Positions 35,933 through 43,910 of a DNA stretch of 64,000 bases are shown piece after piece (the first letter of the stretch is position 1; each line of letters opens with the position of its first letter). This DNA is from Betaproteobacteria bacterium HGW-Betaproteobacteria-11 (GTDB taxonomy: Bacteria > Pseudomonadota > Gammaproteobacteria > Burkholderiales > Rhodocyclaceae). The position numbers and the translations under genes are program-made. The notes under the pieces are model-generated. The model was not told where the DNA came from, made no database searches, and saw only the letters and a program-made list of their open reading frames with translations. The DNA is taken from positions 29,669 through 93,668 of the forward strand of contig PHCV01000011.1 of assembly GCA_002842395.1 (NCBI GenBank). Direction: 5' to 3'.

Positions 35933-36202
35933 ATGGAGCAGCCAAAAACCAAATACCAGTCAGACGATAACGAGAACAGCGGACTGGAGACCAAGGGGAT
36001 TTTGCTCCACGAGGAAGGCGATTTCCGCGTCTACGCGGAAGACATCGGAATTATGTGGAAATGGGATCTCTACCAAGGAGAGCGGCATCTTCACACGGGA
36101 TGCGCGCAGCGCCCAGAAAGCTGTGTTGTCTCGGCCAAGACCCGCATCAGCTTCTTCCAGCGGAAGGACGTTGCGGGGTTGATGACGCAAATTAAAGGCT
36201 AG
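35933..36202 (+). CDS. bmoD: MmoD/BmoD-like protein
   Basis: 89 residues. The segment FRVYAEDIGIMWKWDLYQGE and the C-terminal SFFQRKDVAGL are typical of MmoD (OrfY), a small protein of soluble methane monooxygenase operons that binds the hydroxylase in vitro and has been implicated in copper-dependent switching in methanotrophs. GAGAGAGAGGG precedes the start. Between bmoZ and bmoC as in related operons. The 160-base gap after it has an out-of-frame ORF which I do not accept. Confidence 0.85.
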   Translation: MEQPKTKYQSDDNENSGLETKGILLHEEGDFRVYAEDIGIMWKWDLYQGERHLHTGCAQRPESCVVSAKTRISFFQRKDVAGLMTQIKG

Positions 36203-36362
36203 ATGCCTCGTTGCGAAGAAGGACTGCTGCACCAAGTACGTGTAAATGGTCAGTCCGGGCAGATCGATCTAGGCAAAGCTGCGGATGGGCCCGGTCTCTA
36301 CTTTTCAGCCCTGCCAGACGCTCATGAGTTATCGACTTATCTACAAATAGGATTAAATAAGT

Positions 36363-37454
36363 ATGTCGCAAACGTATTCGATCACGTCCCGTTTCGAGGA
36401 CGGTGCAGAAGTTCAATTTCAGTGCTGCGAAGACGAGGATATCCTTGCCGCCGCGCTGCGTCAGGATGTCCGTCTACTCTGCCAGTGCAGGAAAGCGTTC
36501 TGTGGCAGTTGCAAGGCGCTGTGCTCCGAAGGAGATTATGAGTTAGGCAGTCGCATCAACGTCCAGGTGTTGCCACCAGATGAAGAAGAGGATGGCGTCG
36601 TCGTCACCTGCGATACCTACCCCCGTAGCGATCTCATCCTGGAGTTCCCATACACGAGCGATCGTCTCGGTAGCATGTCTGCCTGCGAAGTGAAGGCGAA
36701 CGTCGTGAGCGTCGAAAAGCTATCCGCTACCGTGTATCGCTTGGTGCTGCAAACGCTTGATGCAGAAGGGCGGCCCGAAAAATTCGATTTCGTCCCGGGT
36801 CAGTATGCCGAGATTAGTACCTCCGACTCTCCCGAGACTCGCGCATTCTCGCTGGCGAATCTACCTAACGAGGATGGTTTCTTGGAATTTCTGATACGGC
36901 TCGTTCCGGGTGGATACTACGCTGCTTACTTAGAAAACCGGGCGGCCGCAGGGCAAACGATTACCGTGCGCGGGCCTTTTGGCGAGTTTCTGCTGCGTGA
37001 TAGTCATCTGGTTGAGGATTTCAGGCTAAACGAAACATCGCCCGAATGTGCCGAACCTATCGTTTTTATTGGTGGCAGCACAGGATTGGCGCCTCTGGTA
37101 AGCATGTTACGTGAACTCGCTCGGCGCGGGTTTGCTGGTGAATGCCACCTATTCTTCGGTATGCAGGACGCAGCAACCATGTTCTACGAGAAAGAGCTTA
37201 GGTCCTTGGCGAAGTCCTTGCCTGGATTGAAATTACATCTCGCGTTGATGGACCCTCCTGCCGATTGGGATGGCTATCGCGGAAACGCTGTTGCTGCTTA
37301 CAAGGATCATTTCGCCAGCGGTATCAGCCTGCCGAAAGCGGTCTACCTGTGCGGTCCTGGCCCTATGATTGACGCTGTGTTGCAGGCTTGTGCCGAACTT
37401 GGAGTTTCGCCGGACAGGATTCACCGCGAAGAATTCGTGGCAAGTGGAGCCTGA
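36363..37454 (+). CDS. bmoC: Butane monooxygenase reductase
   Basis: 363 residues. The N-terminal plant-type [2Fe-2S] domain has Cys42, Cys47, Cys50 (CRKAFCGSC) and Cys83 (VVTCDTYP). FAD binding follows (TRAFSLAN, with an Arg-x-Phe-Ser pattern), then the NADH domain (FIGGSTGLAPLVSMLREL) and a terminal YLCGPGPMIDAV. It passes electrons from NADH to the di-iron hydroxylase. Local GC is visibly lower than in flanking chromosomal genes. Confidence 0.93.
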   Translation: MSQTYSITSRFEDGAEVQFQCCEDEDILAAALRQDVRLLCQCRKAFCGSCKALCSEGDYELGSRINVQVLPPDEEEDGVVVTCDTYPRSDLILEFPYTSDRLGSMSACEVKANVVSVEKLSATVYRLVLQTLDAEGRPEKFDFVPGQYAEISTSDSPETRAFSLANLPNEDGFLEFLIRLVPGGYYAAYLENRAAAGQTITVRGPFGEFLLRDSHLVEDFRLNETSPECAEPIVFIGGSTGLAPLVSMLRELARRGFAGECHLFFGMQDAATMFYEKELRSLAKSLPGLKLHLALMDPPADWDGYRGNAVAAYKDHFASGISLPKAVYLCGPGPMIDAVLQACAELGVSPDRIHREEFVASGA

Positions 37455-37786
37455 TGCAGGAAAACAGTAAAAATCCCAGCACCAAAGGGAACGCAACCAT
37501 GGACCCTGAAGAACTGGAGCTTCTGGCTGGTGCCGCGAAAACTCTGAGTGAGAGTGTCGCGGCACTGGAGCATTTTGCCTCCGAGTTGGAAGAGAAGATC
37601 GGGTCGGAGCGACTGGAAGTTGTTAGAGCTGTGCTGGAGCGATCATATGAACGCGGCGAAGAATATGAAGTGCGTGCTTCGCTTTCATACACCGAGCGAA
37701 AGTTGTTATGGGTATGGGTCCGGTTGAGGAATTTGAAGGATCTCAGGTGTACGATTGGGCGCGATTCCATGCGAAACATATCTTAA
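37454..37786 (+). CDS. Unknown small helical protein between bmoC and bmoG
   Basis: 110 residues if started at the ATG overlapping the bmoC stop by one base; a second start at 37499 (MDPEELELLAGAAKTLS) has a better AAAGGGA ribosome site and would give 95 residues. The protein is acidic in its first half, with heptad-like leucines, and basic at the end (RKLLWVWVRLRNLKDLR). I do not recognise the family and it is not part of the standard XYBZDC set. Tight coupling to bmoC and placement before the chaperonin suggest a role in assembly or control of the monooxygenase. Confidence 0.65.
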   Translation: MQENSKNPSTKGNATMDPEELELLAGAAKTLSESVAALEHFASELEEKIGSERLEVVRAVLERSYERGEEYEVRASLSYTERKLLWVWVRLRNLKDLRCTIGRDSMRNIS

Positions 37787-37802
37787 TTAGCAGCAAGAGA
37801 AC

Positions 37803-39503
37803 ATGAAAAATTATACGAATACGACGACGCGCTTTGGTGCACAAATCAAGCTAGTACGCGGCATGGAGGCGCTCGCGGACGTGGTTGGGGTAACATTGGG
37901 GCCGCAGGGCCGCAATGTTATGCTGCAGCACCGCGCTGGGTTAGCGCCGTTGGTCAGCAAAGATGGAATACAGGTAGCGCGCTACTTGGCTTTGCCGGAC
38001 CAAGAGGAAGAGCTCGGGGTCAAGTTGCTGCGGACTGCGGCAATAACACTCTCTGAATCATTTGGCGACGGGACCACCACAGCCACCGTATTTTCTGCAG
38101 ATTTGGCGGTGAGGGCGCTAAAAATTGTGGCAGCTGGGGCGAGCACATTGGACGTTCGTCAAGGGTTGGGAGTGGCTGCGTTCGCCACACAGACCATGTT
38201 GGCCGAGATGGCACTTGCCGCTGACCTGCATATGCTCACCGCAGTCGCCCAAACCGCCGCGAATGGCGATGCCGGCGTCGCCAACCACCTTCTGGAAGCT
38301 TACGAGGAAATCGGAGCCGAAGGTTCGATAGAAGTCGAAATGGGTAATGCCGTAGAGGATGTGCTCGAGATAGCATCAGGAAGTCATTTCGAGACGGTTC
38401 CGTTGGTCAGGGCTCTTTTGCCGGCGACCGGCAAACTTGAGTTAGCTCGGCCGCTCATTCTGCTATATGGTGATGCTCTCGAAGAAGTGGACGATATCCT
38501 CCCTGCTTTGGAGATCGCCCGCCGGTCGGAAAGGCCTTTACTTATCCTGGCCGATTCGGTGGGTCCGGAAGTGGAGATGTTGCTTGTTCGAAATCAGCAT
38601 GTAGGCACCTTGAAGGTGACGGTTATGCGTGCACCGATGTTCGGCGATACCCGTCGCGAGGCGCTTCTGGATCTGGTGAGCAAATTCGGCGGCAGGGCGT
38701 TCGGGAGGGAGGCGTTTGTGGAATCTGCACTCAAGCCTTTGCGGTTGCTAGCCGAAGAGGACTTGGGCCAGTCGGATGGCGCCACCATCGGGCCCAGCAG
38801 TGTTACGTTGATGGGTGTCAGCAATGATCCGGTTGCATTGAAAGATCGGATTGCGCTGGTGCGTGCAGAACTTGAGAAGGGGGATCTCGGTGTCGGCGAC
38901 TCACCATCTGCTAAGCTCGATTACGTAGAAAAACGAATCGAGCGCCTGAAGTTGTTAAATTCGGGTAGTGCGAAATTGCAAATCGGCGGGTTGACCGATG
39001 CTGACATCAAACGCCGACTCCCGCTTGCCGAAAACGCGCACCGTGCACTCCGCACGGCAGCAAGATCGGGCGTCCTCCCTGGAGGTGGTGTTGCCATGTT
39101 ACGCGCGAGCAAGAGGGTGCGCGAAGAACTGCGTGCTCTTGAAGGCGATGTTGCAGTGGGGGCGTCCATTTTCTTACAGTCGTTGGAGGCTCCCATCCGA
39201 TGGGTCGTCCGCAACGCCGGGCTGCGTCCGGACGACGTGCTTGCGCGGATCATGACGCAAGAGTCAGATTCTTTCGGTTTTAACGCCATGACTGGTCGCT
39301 ATTGTGATCTCGTCGAAGATGGTGTACTAGACGCCCTCGATATGCTTTTGGAGGTGATTAGAGTCGGGATCAGCGTAGCTGGATCGACATTAGGCGTGGG
39401 CACCCTGGTTACGCGCGAATCTCCAATGCCTGCCCCTGAGCGCTTCCAAGGCACGGAGAGGGTATACGACAAATTGCTGAGGGAAGGCGCGCTTGACGGA
39501 TAG
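37803..39503 (+). CDS. bmoG: Divergent GroEL-like chaperonin (BmoG/MmoG type)
   Basis: 566 residues. GroEL landmarks are kept: VTLGPQGRNVML, SKDGIQVARYL, the ATPase motif GDGTTTATVFS, LPGGGVAM and GFNAMTGRY. The C-terminal Gly-Met tail of housekeeping GroEL is missing. Such dedicated chaperonins accompany soluble methane/butane monooxygenase operons and are thought to help fold the hydroxylase or its sigma-54 activator. No BmoR-like gene adjoins it here. Last gene of the bmo transcript; no clear terminator was seen directly after it. Confidence 0.9.
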   Translation: MKNYTNTTTRFGAQIKLVRGMEALADVVGVTLGPQGRNVMLQHRAGLAPLVSKDGIQVARYLALPDQEEELGVKLLRTAAITLSESFGDGTTTATVFSADLAVRALKIVAAGASTLDVRQGLGVAAFATQTMLAEMALAADLHMLTAVAQTAANGDAGVANHLLEAYEEIGAEGSIEVEMGNAVEDVLEIASGSHFETVPLVRALLPATGKLELARPLILLYGDALEEVDDILPALEIARRSERPLLILADSVGPEVEMLLVRNQHVGTLKVTVMRAPMFGDTRREALLDLVSKFGGRAFGREAFVESALKPLRLLAEEDLGQSDGATIGPSSVTLMGVSNDPVALKDRIALVRAELEKGDLGVGDSPSAKLDYVEKRIERLKLLNSGSAKLQIGGLTDADIKRRLPLAENAHRALRTAARSGVLPGGGVAMLRASKRVREELRALEGDVAVGASIFLQSLEAPIRWVVRNAGLRPDDVLARIMTQESDSFGFNAMTGRYCDLVEDGVLDALDMLLEVIRVGISVAGSTLGVGTLVTRESPMPAPERFQGTERVYDKLLREGALDG

Positions 39504-39537
39504 TAACTCGGCGCCCCCTCTGTGCCACGACGTAAGG

Positions 39538-39860
39538 TTACAGGTTGACCGTTGCCTCATCGGTGACGAGGAATACGGGTTTGCCGCCCGAGGAAATCTG
39601 TTCCGCGTGAGCTAGCGTCTCCTGCCCTCCGGGGGAGGCGGCGCACGCTTGCAATGCATCCATGGAGGAAAGTAGACTTCTGCGATCCGATAGTAGGGGG
39701 CCGCTCCCGCTGGCGAGCCGAGCACCTTCGAAGCAACTATTTTTGTCGCACCCGCCAGTTTGGTAACAGCCATGGGTACGTGTTCGTCCAGGTAGGCGCG
39801 CTCGAATGTCTCGATATCTTTGGGCGTCGGGTAAATGACAAGCAGCTTTACAAGACTCAT
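39538..39860 (-). pseudogene. EthD-family protein gene with a one-base deletion
   Basis: From ATG 39860 (AAAGGA upstream) the minus strand encodes MSLVKLLVIYPTPKDIETFE and YLDEHVPMAVTKLAG, an EthD-domain monomer. At about 39668, after RIAEVYF, one base is missing: the original frame ends in a spurious Pro/Arg tail, while the next frame continues SMDALQACAASPGGQETLAH down to a stop at 39538, giving a normal EthD length of about 107 residues. It runs convergent to bmoG. EthD-like proteins accompany some ether- or hydrocarbon-oxidation clusters. Confidence 0.7.
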
Positions 39861-39939
39861 AACGATTCCTTTATGCAATTGATTTGGGGTGAAAATCCCA
39901 GTCATTTCACAGGTTCACCAAGGCAAGGGCGCTCCCCAG

Positions 39940-40030
39940 GAATTCAGCTACGGTTACGCGCCCGCGTCGAACATGTGTTCGGTGCGATGGAAAACGAGAT
40001 GGGCGGGATATTTCTGCGCAGCATTGGCGC
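39940..40030 (+). pseudogene. Fragment of an IS5-type transposase at the repeat junction
   Basis: The plus strand reads RARVEHVFGAMENEMGGIFL then RSIG, the conserved C-terminal motif of IS5-family transposases (R-V-E-H-x-F-G, M-G-G, R-x-I-G), ending exactly where repeat copy 2 begins. Nothing else of the element is present. It marks the right border of the inserted segment and hints that a mobile element took part in bringing in the bmo operon. Confidence 0.6.
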
Positions 40031-40254
40031 TGACCGAGCGGCTCACGGCGCTGCTCGCGCCCGGGGTGAGCGAGGCGATGCACGGCGCGGGAGGGCGTCG
40101 CCGATCTTGGTCTGGAGTCCATGACCCGGCGCCTGCTTGCCCGCGGCTGATTTCCGCGAAAACCAAGAAATAGCGGAAAGCCTTGTAAACAGGTGGGTGC
40201 GACAACATGTCGCATTGACCTTGCAAAGAACATGGTTAATAATCGTTCTCTCAT
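40031..40254 (+). repeat. Direct repeat copy 2: decayed glycosyltransferase end plus oprC promoter
   Basis: Matches 31521-31778. Relative to copy 1 it lacks 9, 5 and 21 bases in the former coding part, the last between two CTGCT repeats, so the gene fragment is out of frame. The promoter part is preserved and better than copy 1 (full palindrome, AATAAT -10). Confidence 0.9.
40198..40243 (+). promoter_or_regulatory. Promoter and operator of the oprC-like gene
   Basis: TGCGACA-ACA-TGTCGCA (40198-40214) adjoins -35 TTGACC (40215-40220); 17 bases later comes -10 AATAAT (40238-40243), 32 bases before the start codon. Same architecture as at 22573-22618 and 31722-31767. Confidence 0.7.
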
Positions 40255-40275
40255 TTCCAACCCGAGGATCGATTG

Positions 40276-42522
40276 ATGACACGAGCCAACATGCCCCGTC
40301 TGCTGACGGTTGCCGCCGCGCTACAGGCGGTCCTTGCCGTCAATGCCTTCGCCGCCGACGAAACCCTGCTGCCGCCGGTGACGGTGACGGCGGCCAAAGG
40401 CGCCGAGTCGCAACTCAATGCCGCGTCGGCCGACACGCTGCAAACCCTGCCCGCGGCCACCAGTGATACGGCCAGCCTGTTGCGCGACGTTCCGGGAGTG
40501 AATCTCTACGGCGCCGGCGGTGTTTCCAGCCTGCCGGCGATTCACGGCCTCGCCGACGACCGCCTGCGGATCAAGGTCGATGGCATGGACCTCGTCTCCT
40601 CCTGCCCCAACCACATGAATTCGCCGCTCTCCTACGTCGACCCGAGCAACATCGGCGTGCTGAAGGTCTATGCGGGGATCACGCCGGTGAGTCTGGGCGG
40701 CGACAGCATCGGCGGCACTGTCGTCGCCGAGACCCCGGTGCCGGAATTCGCCGCGCCGGGCGCGGGCAACCTGATCAAGGGCCGGATTGGCGCTTTCTAT
40801 CGCAGCAACAACAACGCCCGTGGCGGCAATCTTGGCGCCACCTGGGCCAACGAGACGCTCAGCGTGACCTACAGCGGCGCCACCAGCCAGGCCGACAACT
40901 ACACCGCCGGCAAGGATTTCAAGCCGACGACGGCGACCGGCCGGCCGGGCCACACGCTGCCGCTCGACGAGGTCGGCTCCACCGCCTACAAGACCGAGAA
41001 CCACACCCTCGGCTTCGCGCTGAAGAACGCCAACCACCTGTTCGAAGCCAGGTTCGGCTACCAGGACATTCCCTACGAGCTGTATCCGAACCAGCGCATG
41101 GACCTGCTGGGCAACACCCAGCATCGCCTGAACATGCGCTATCTCGGCGCCTTCGACTGGGGCACGCTGGAAGCCCGCGCGTATCACGAGAAGGTTGCCC
41201 ATTTCATGGAGTTTGGCGCCGACAAGCAGTTCTTGTATACCGCTGGCAATACTACCCAAGGGATGCCCATGCGAACCGAGGGCAAGACCACCGGAGCCAG
41301 TGTGAAGGCGGATATCGTCCTCGCGAAGAATGATCTGTTCCGCGTCGGTGGCGAGTATCAGCACTATCGGCTCAACGACTGGTGGCCGGCCGTGGTCGGC
41401 AGCATGGGCATGGGCCCGAACGATTTCCTGAACATCAACGACGGCCAGCGCGACCGCACGGCATTGTTCGGCGAGTGGGAAAAGAAGCTCTCTCCGCAGT
41501 GGCTGACGCTGCTGGGCCTGCGCTATGAGCAGGTGAAGACGGATGCCGGCATGGTGCACGGCTATAACCTGGCGACATTTCCCACCAGCGGGGCGGGCGG
41601 GATGATGAACCAGACGCGCGATGCCGTTAATTTGAATACTTCGAATCGCGACAAGACCGACAACAACTGGGACCTGACCGCATTGGCGCGTTATACGCCG
41701 AACACCACGCAGGACATCGAGTTCGGCTTCGCCCGCAAGGTGCGCTCGCCCAATCTGTATGAGCGTTATTCATGGTCCACCGCGAACATGATGGGGATCA
41801 TGAACAACTTTGTCGGCGATGGGAACGGCTACGTCGGCGACGTTAATCTGAAACCCGAAAAAGCCCACACCCTCTCGGCTACCTTCGACTGGCACGCGGC
41901 CGACCATGGCTGGGAATTCAAGGCGACCCCCTATTACACGCGGGTGACCGATTACATCGATGCGATCCAGTGGAATGGGACGACCAATGCGTCACGTACA
42001 CCGCTGGTGACAAACCAATTCACGGTACTCAAGTTCGTCAACCAGTCGGCGCGGCTCTACGGCCTCGACCTCTCTGGACGCCTGCCGCTGGGCAAGACCG
42101 GCTGGGGCGAGTGGGGCATGAAGGGCCTGCTCAATTACACCAACGGCAAGAACCGCAGCACGGGCGATGACCTCTACAACATCATGCCGCTCAACGCCAA
42201 GCTGACACTGACGCAGAAGTACGGCGCATGGGACAACGGCATCGAGCTGGTGATGGTCAAGGACAAGAACAAGGTTTCCGACATGCGTAACGAGATCAAG
42301 ACGCCGGGCTACAGTCTGGTGAACCTGCGTGCCAGCTACTCGTGGCAAAAGGCGCGCGTCGATTTCGGCGTCGAGAACCTGTTCGACAAGCACTACTATC
42401 TGCCGCTGGGCGGCGCCTATACCGGGCAGGGGAGGACCATGGGCATCAACTCGATTCCCTACGGCATCGCCGTTCCCGGCATGGGCCGCTCGCTCTATGC
42501 AGGGGTGCAATACAAGTTCTGA
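40276..42522 (+). CDS. oprC: OprC/NosA-like TonB-dependent copper receptor
   Basis: 748 residues from ATG 40276 (GAGG upstream). Signal peptide ends NAFAA; plug motifs VTVTAAKG, DVPGVNLYG and GGDSIGGTVV; barrel ends in AGVQYKF. Two features known from the copper site of Pseudomonas OprC are present: CxxxM as Cys110-Pro-Asn-His-Met114 and HxM as His309-Phe-Met311. Met-rich loops (SMGMGP, NMMGIMNN) add soft-metal ligands. It should import copper across the outer membrane with TonB energy. Upstream are a promoter and decayed gene end duplicated in front of bmoX; downstream a clear terminator. Confidence 0.88.
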   Translation: MTRANMPRLLTVAAALQAVLAVNAFAADETLLPPVTVTAAKGAESQLNAASADTLQTLPAATSDTASLLRDVPGVNLYGAGGVSSLPAIHGLADDRLRIKVDGMDLVSSCPNHMNSPLSYVDPSNIGVLKVYAGITPVSLGGDSIGGTVVAETPVPEFAAPGAGNLIKGRIGAFYRSNNNARGGNLGATWANETLSVTYSGATSQADNYTAGKDFKPTTATGRPGHTLPLDEVGSTAYKTENHTLGFALKNANHLFEARFGYQDIPYELYPNQRMDLLGNTQHRLNMRYLGAFDWGTLEARAYHEKVAHFMEFGADKQFLYTAGNTTQGMPMRTEGKTTGASVKADIVLAKNDLFRVGGEYQHYRLNDWWPAVVGSMGMGPNDFLNINDGQRDRTALFGEWEKKLSPQWLTLLGLRYEQVKTDAGMVHGYNLATFPTSGAGGMMNQTRDAVNLNTSNRDKTDNNWDLTALARYTPNTTQDIEFGFARKVRSPNLYERYSWSTANMMGIMNNFVGDGNGYVGDVNLKPEKAHTLSATFDWHAADHGWEFKATPYYTRVTDYIDAIQWNGTTNASRTPLVTNQFTVLKFVNQSARLYGLDLSGRLPLGKTGWGEWGMKGLLNYTNGKNRSTGDDLYNIMPLNAKLTLTQKYGAWDNGIELVMVKDKNKVSDMRNEIKTPGYSLVNLRASYSWQKARVDFGVENLFDKHYYLPLGGAYTGQGRTMGINSIPYGIAVPGMGRSLYAGVQYKF

Positions 42523-42545
42523 CCTGCACGGCGCACGGCCACGGC

Positions 42546-42569
42546 AACCCCGCTCCGGCGGGGTTTTTT
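42546..42569 (+). terminator. Rho-independent terminator after the oprC-like gene
   Basis: AACCCCGC-TCCG-GCGGGGTT stem followed by T6, 24 bases after the stop codon. Confidence 0.9.
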
Positions 42570-42573
42570 CCGG

Positions 42574-42622
42574 CCTGACTTTCATGATGCGGGGTGATGT
42601 TTCCCGCATCATGAAAGTCAGG
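42574..42622. repeat. Perfect 20-bp inverted repeat with 9-base loop
   Basis: The left arm CCTGACTTTCATGATGCGGG is exactly complementary to the right arm 42603-42622. It stands just behind the oprC terminator and has no T-run of its own. It is longer and less GC-rich than the REP-like elements and not related to them. It could be a residual mobile-element end pair, a protein-binding site or a second terminator. Confidence 0.75.
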
Positions 42623-42724
42623 TCATTCTTGAACTCCCGCCCCCCTTCGCCCCCCTCCCGGGGGGTTCCTGATCAGATTGCTTCGCTCGAACCTTGACAG
42701 GATGCCAAATGAGTGAGTTTCACG

Positions 42725-43900
42725 TTACAGCGCGTGGGTGCGGTCGCCGCGGGCGAAGCCGAGCAGCGGCGCGGGCAGGCCGCGGCCGAGGGCGGTGACC
42801 TTGAACAGTTCGCCCATCTCGTTGGGAGAAAGCAGCACGCTCACCGCGCCCTGGGCTTTCAGGTCCTGGAGACTCGCCGTCTCGCCAGCGCCGACTTTTC
42901 GGGCCAGCAGCAGCTCGCCGATGCCGCAGTTGATGAGGAACTGCGCCTGGCTGGTGTAACCGAGGACGGAGAGTCCCGCATCGAAGCCGGCTTCGGCCAC
43001 GGCGGTGAAGTCGACGTGCGAGGTGATGTCGGACAGCCCCGGCAACCACAGCGGGTCGTCATGGACGCGGTGGCGGTAGTGGCAGCGCACGGTGCCGCCA
43101 TCGCGTTGCGGGTGGTAGAGCTCGCGGCGCGGCAGGCCGTAGTCGATCAGCAGCATTGCGCCATGTTCGAGACGGCGCGCCAGTTCGGCGACCCAGGCAC
43201 GCGCCGCTAGCGAGATTTCGCCGCGATAGGGTGATTCGACCGGCAGTGCTTGCGCTGTTTCGAGCAGCGCACCGCTCGCCGGGCGCTCGCTCAGGATGAG
43301 GCGGCCCGGAGCATCCACCATCACGCCGATCTCGAACATGCTCTCGTTTCCCCAGCGCACGGCATGCGTCGGCATCGCATCGAGCACTTCGTTGCCGATC
43401 AGGCAGCCGGAAAATTTCTCCGACAGATCATCGAGCCAATCGACCCGGTCGAGAAGGTGCGGTGCGCGCCGGGCGAGGGTTGCCGCCTGGCGCGCGCGCA
43501 GCTCGCCGGAAAGTTCGAGGATGGCATAACGTTGCGGTACACAGTCCTGCGCTTCGAGCGCGAGGAGCAGGTCGGCGGCGAGCTGCCCGCTGCCGGCGCC
43601 GGCTTCGATGACGAAGGGTTGCGAGGCCGCCAGCACCTGCGCCACCTGCCGCGCCAGGGCCTGACCGAACAGCGGGGTGAGCTCCGGCGCGGTGACGAAA
43701 TCGCCGCCGGAGAGTGCATCGCCGAACTTGTGTGCGCCGCCGGTGTAGTAGCCGAGGCCCGGCGCGTAGAGCGCCAGTTCCATGTAGCGGGCAAACGAAA
43801 TCCAGCCGCCGCGGGCAGCGATTTCGGCGGCGATGCGCTGCGAGAGTTCGGCGCTGGCGGCCAGCGCAGCGGGGGAAGCTTCGGGCAGGTCGGCGCGCAT
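42725..43900 (-). CDS. MidA/NDUFAF7-family SAM-dependent methyltransferase
   Basis: 391 residues. GGWISFARYMELALYAPGLG at the N-terminus, the SAM-binding IEAGAGSGQLAADLL and GNEVLDAMPTH are signatures of the MidA/NDUFAF7 group (COG1565, DUF185). In eukaryotes it methylates an arginine of a complex I subunit; the bacterial target is not settled. It follows the ABC-F gene by ten bases on the same strand. Confidence 0.88.
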   Translation of the reverse strand: MRADLPEASPAALAASAELSQRIAAEIAARGGWISFARYMELALYAPGLGYYTGGAHKFGDALSGGDFVTAPELTPLFGQALARQVAQVLAASQPFVIEAGAGSGQLAADLLLALEAQDCVPQRYAILELSGELRARQAATLARRAPHLLDRVDWLDDLSEKFSGCLIGNEVLDAMPTHAVRWGNESMFEIGVMVDAPGRLILSERPASGALLETAQALPVESPYRGEISLAARAWVAELARRLEHGAMLLIDYGLPRRELYHPQRDGGTVRCHYRHRVHDDPLWLPGLSDITSHVDFTAVAEAGFDAGLSVLGYTSQAQFLINCGIGELLLARKVGAGETASLQDLKAQGAVSVLLSPNEMGELFKVTALGRGLPAPLLGFARGDRTHAL

Positions 43901-43910
43901 GCGTATTGGG

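Noticed and set aside
36203..36541. Frame starting right after the bmoD stop and running into bmoC
   Set aside because: Its last third overlaps bmoC out of frame and turns into Arg/Cys-rich nonsense; no motif, so I treat the 160-base gap as untranslated.
31893..39503. Naming the operon soluble methane monooxygenase (mmo)
   Set aside because: Five pocket residues of the alpha subunit match the butane enzyme, and the host looks like a Rhodocyclales-type bacterium, not a methanotroph.
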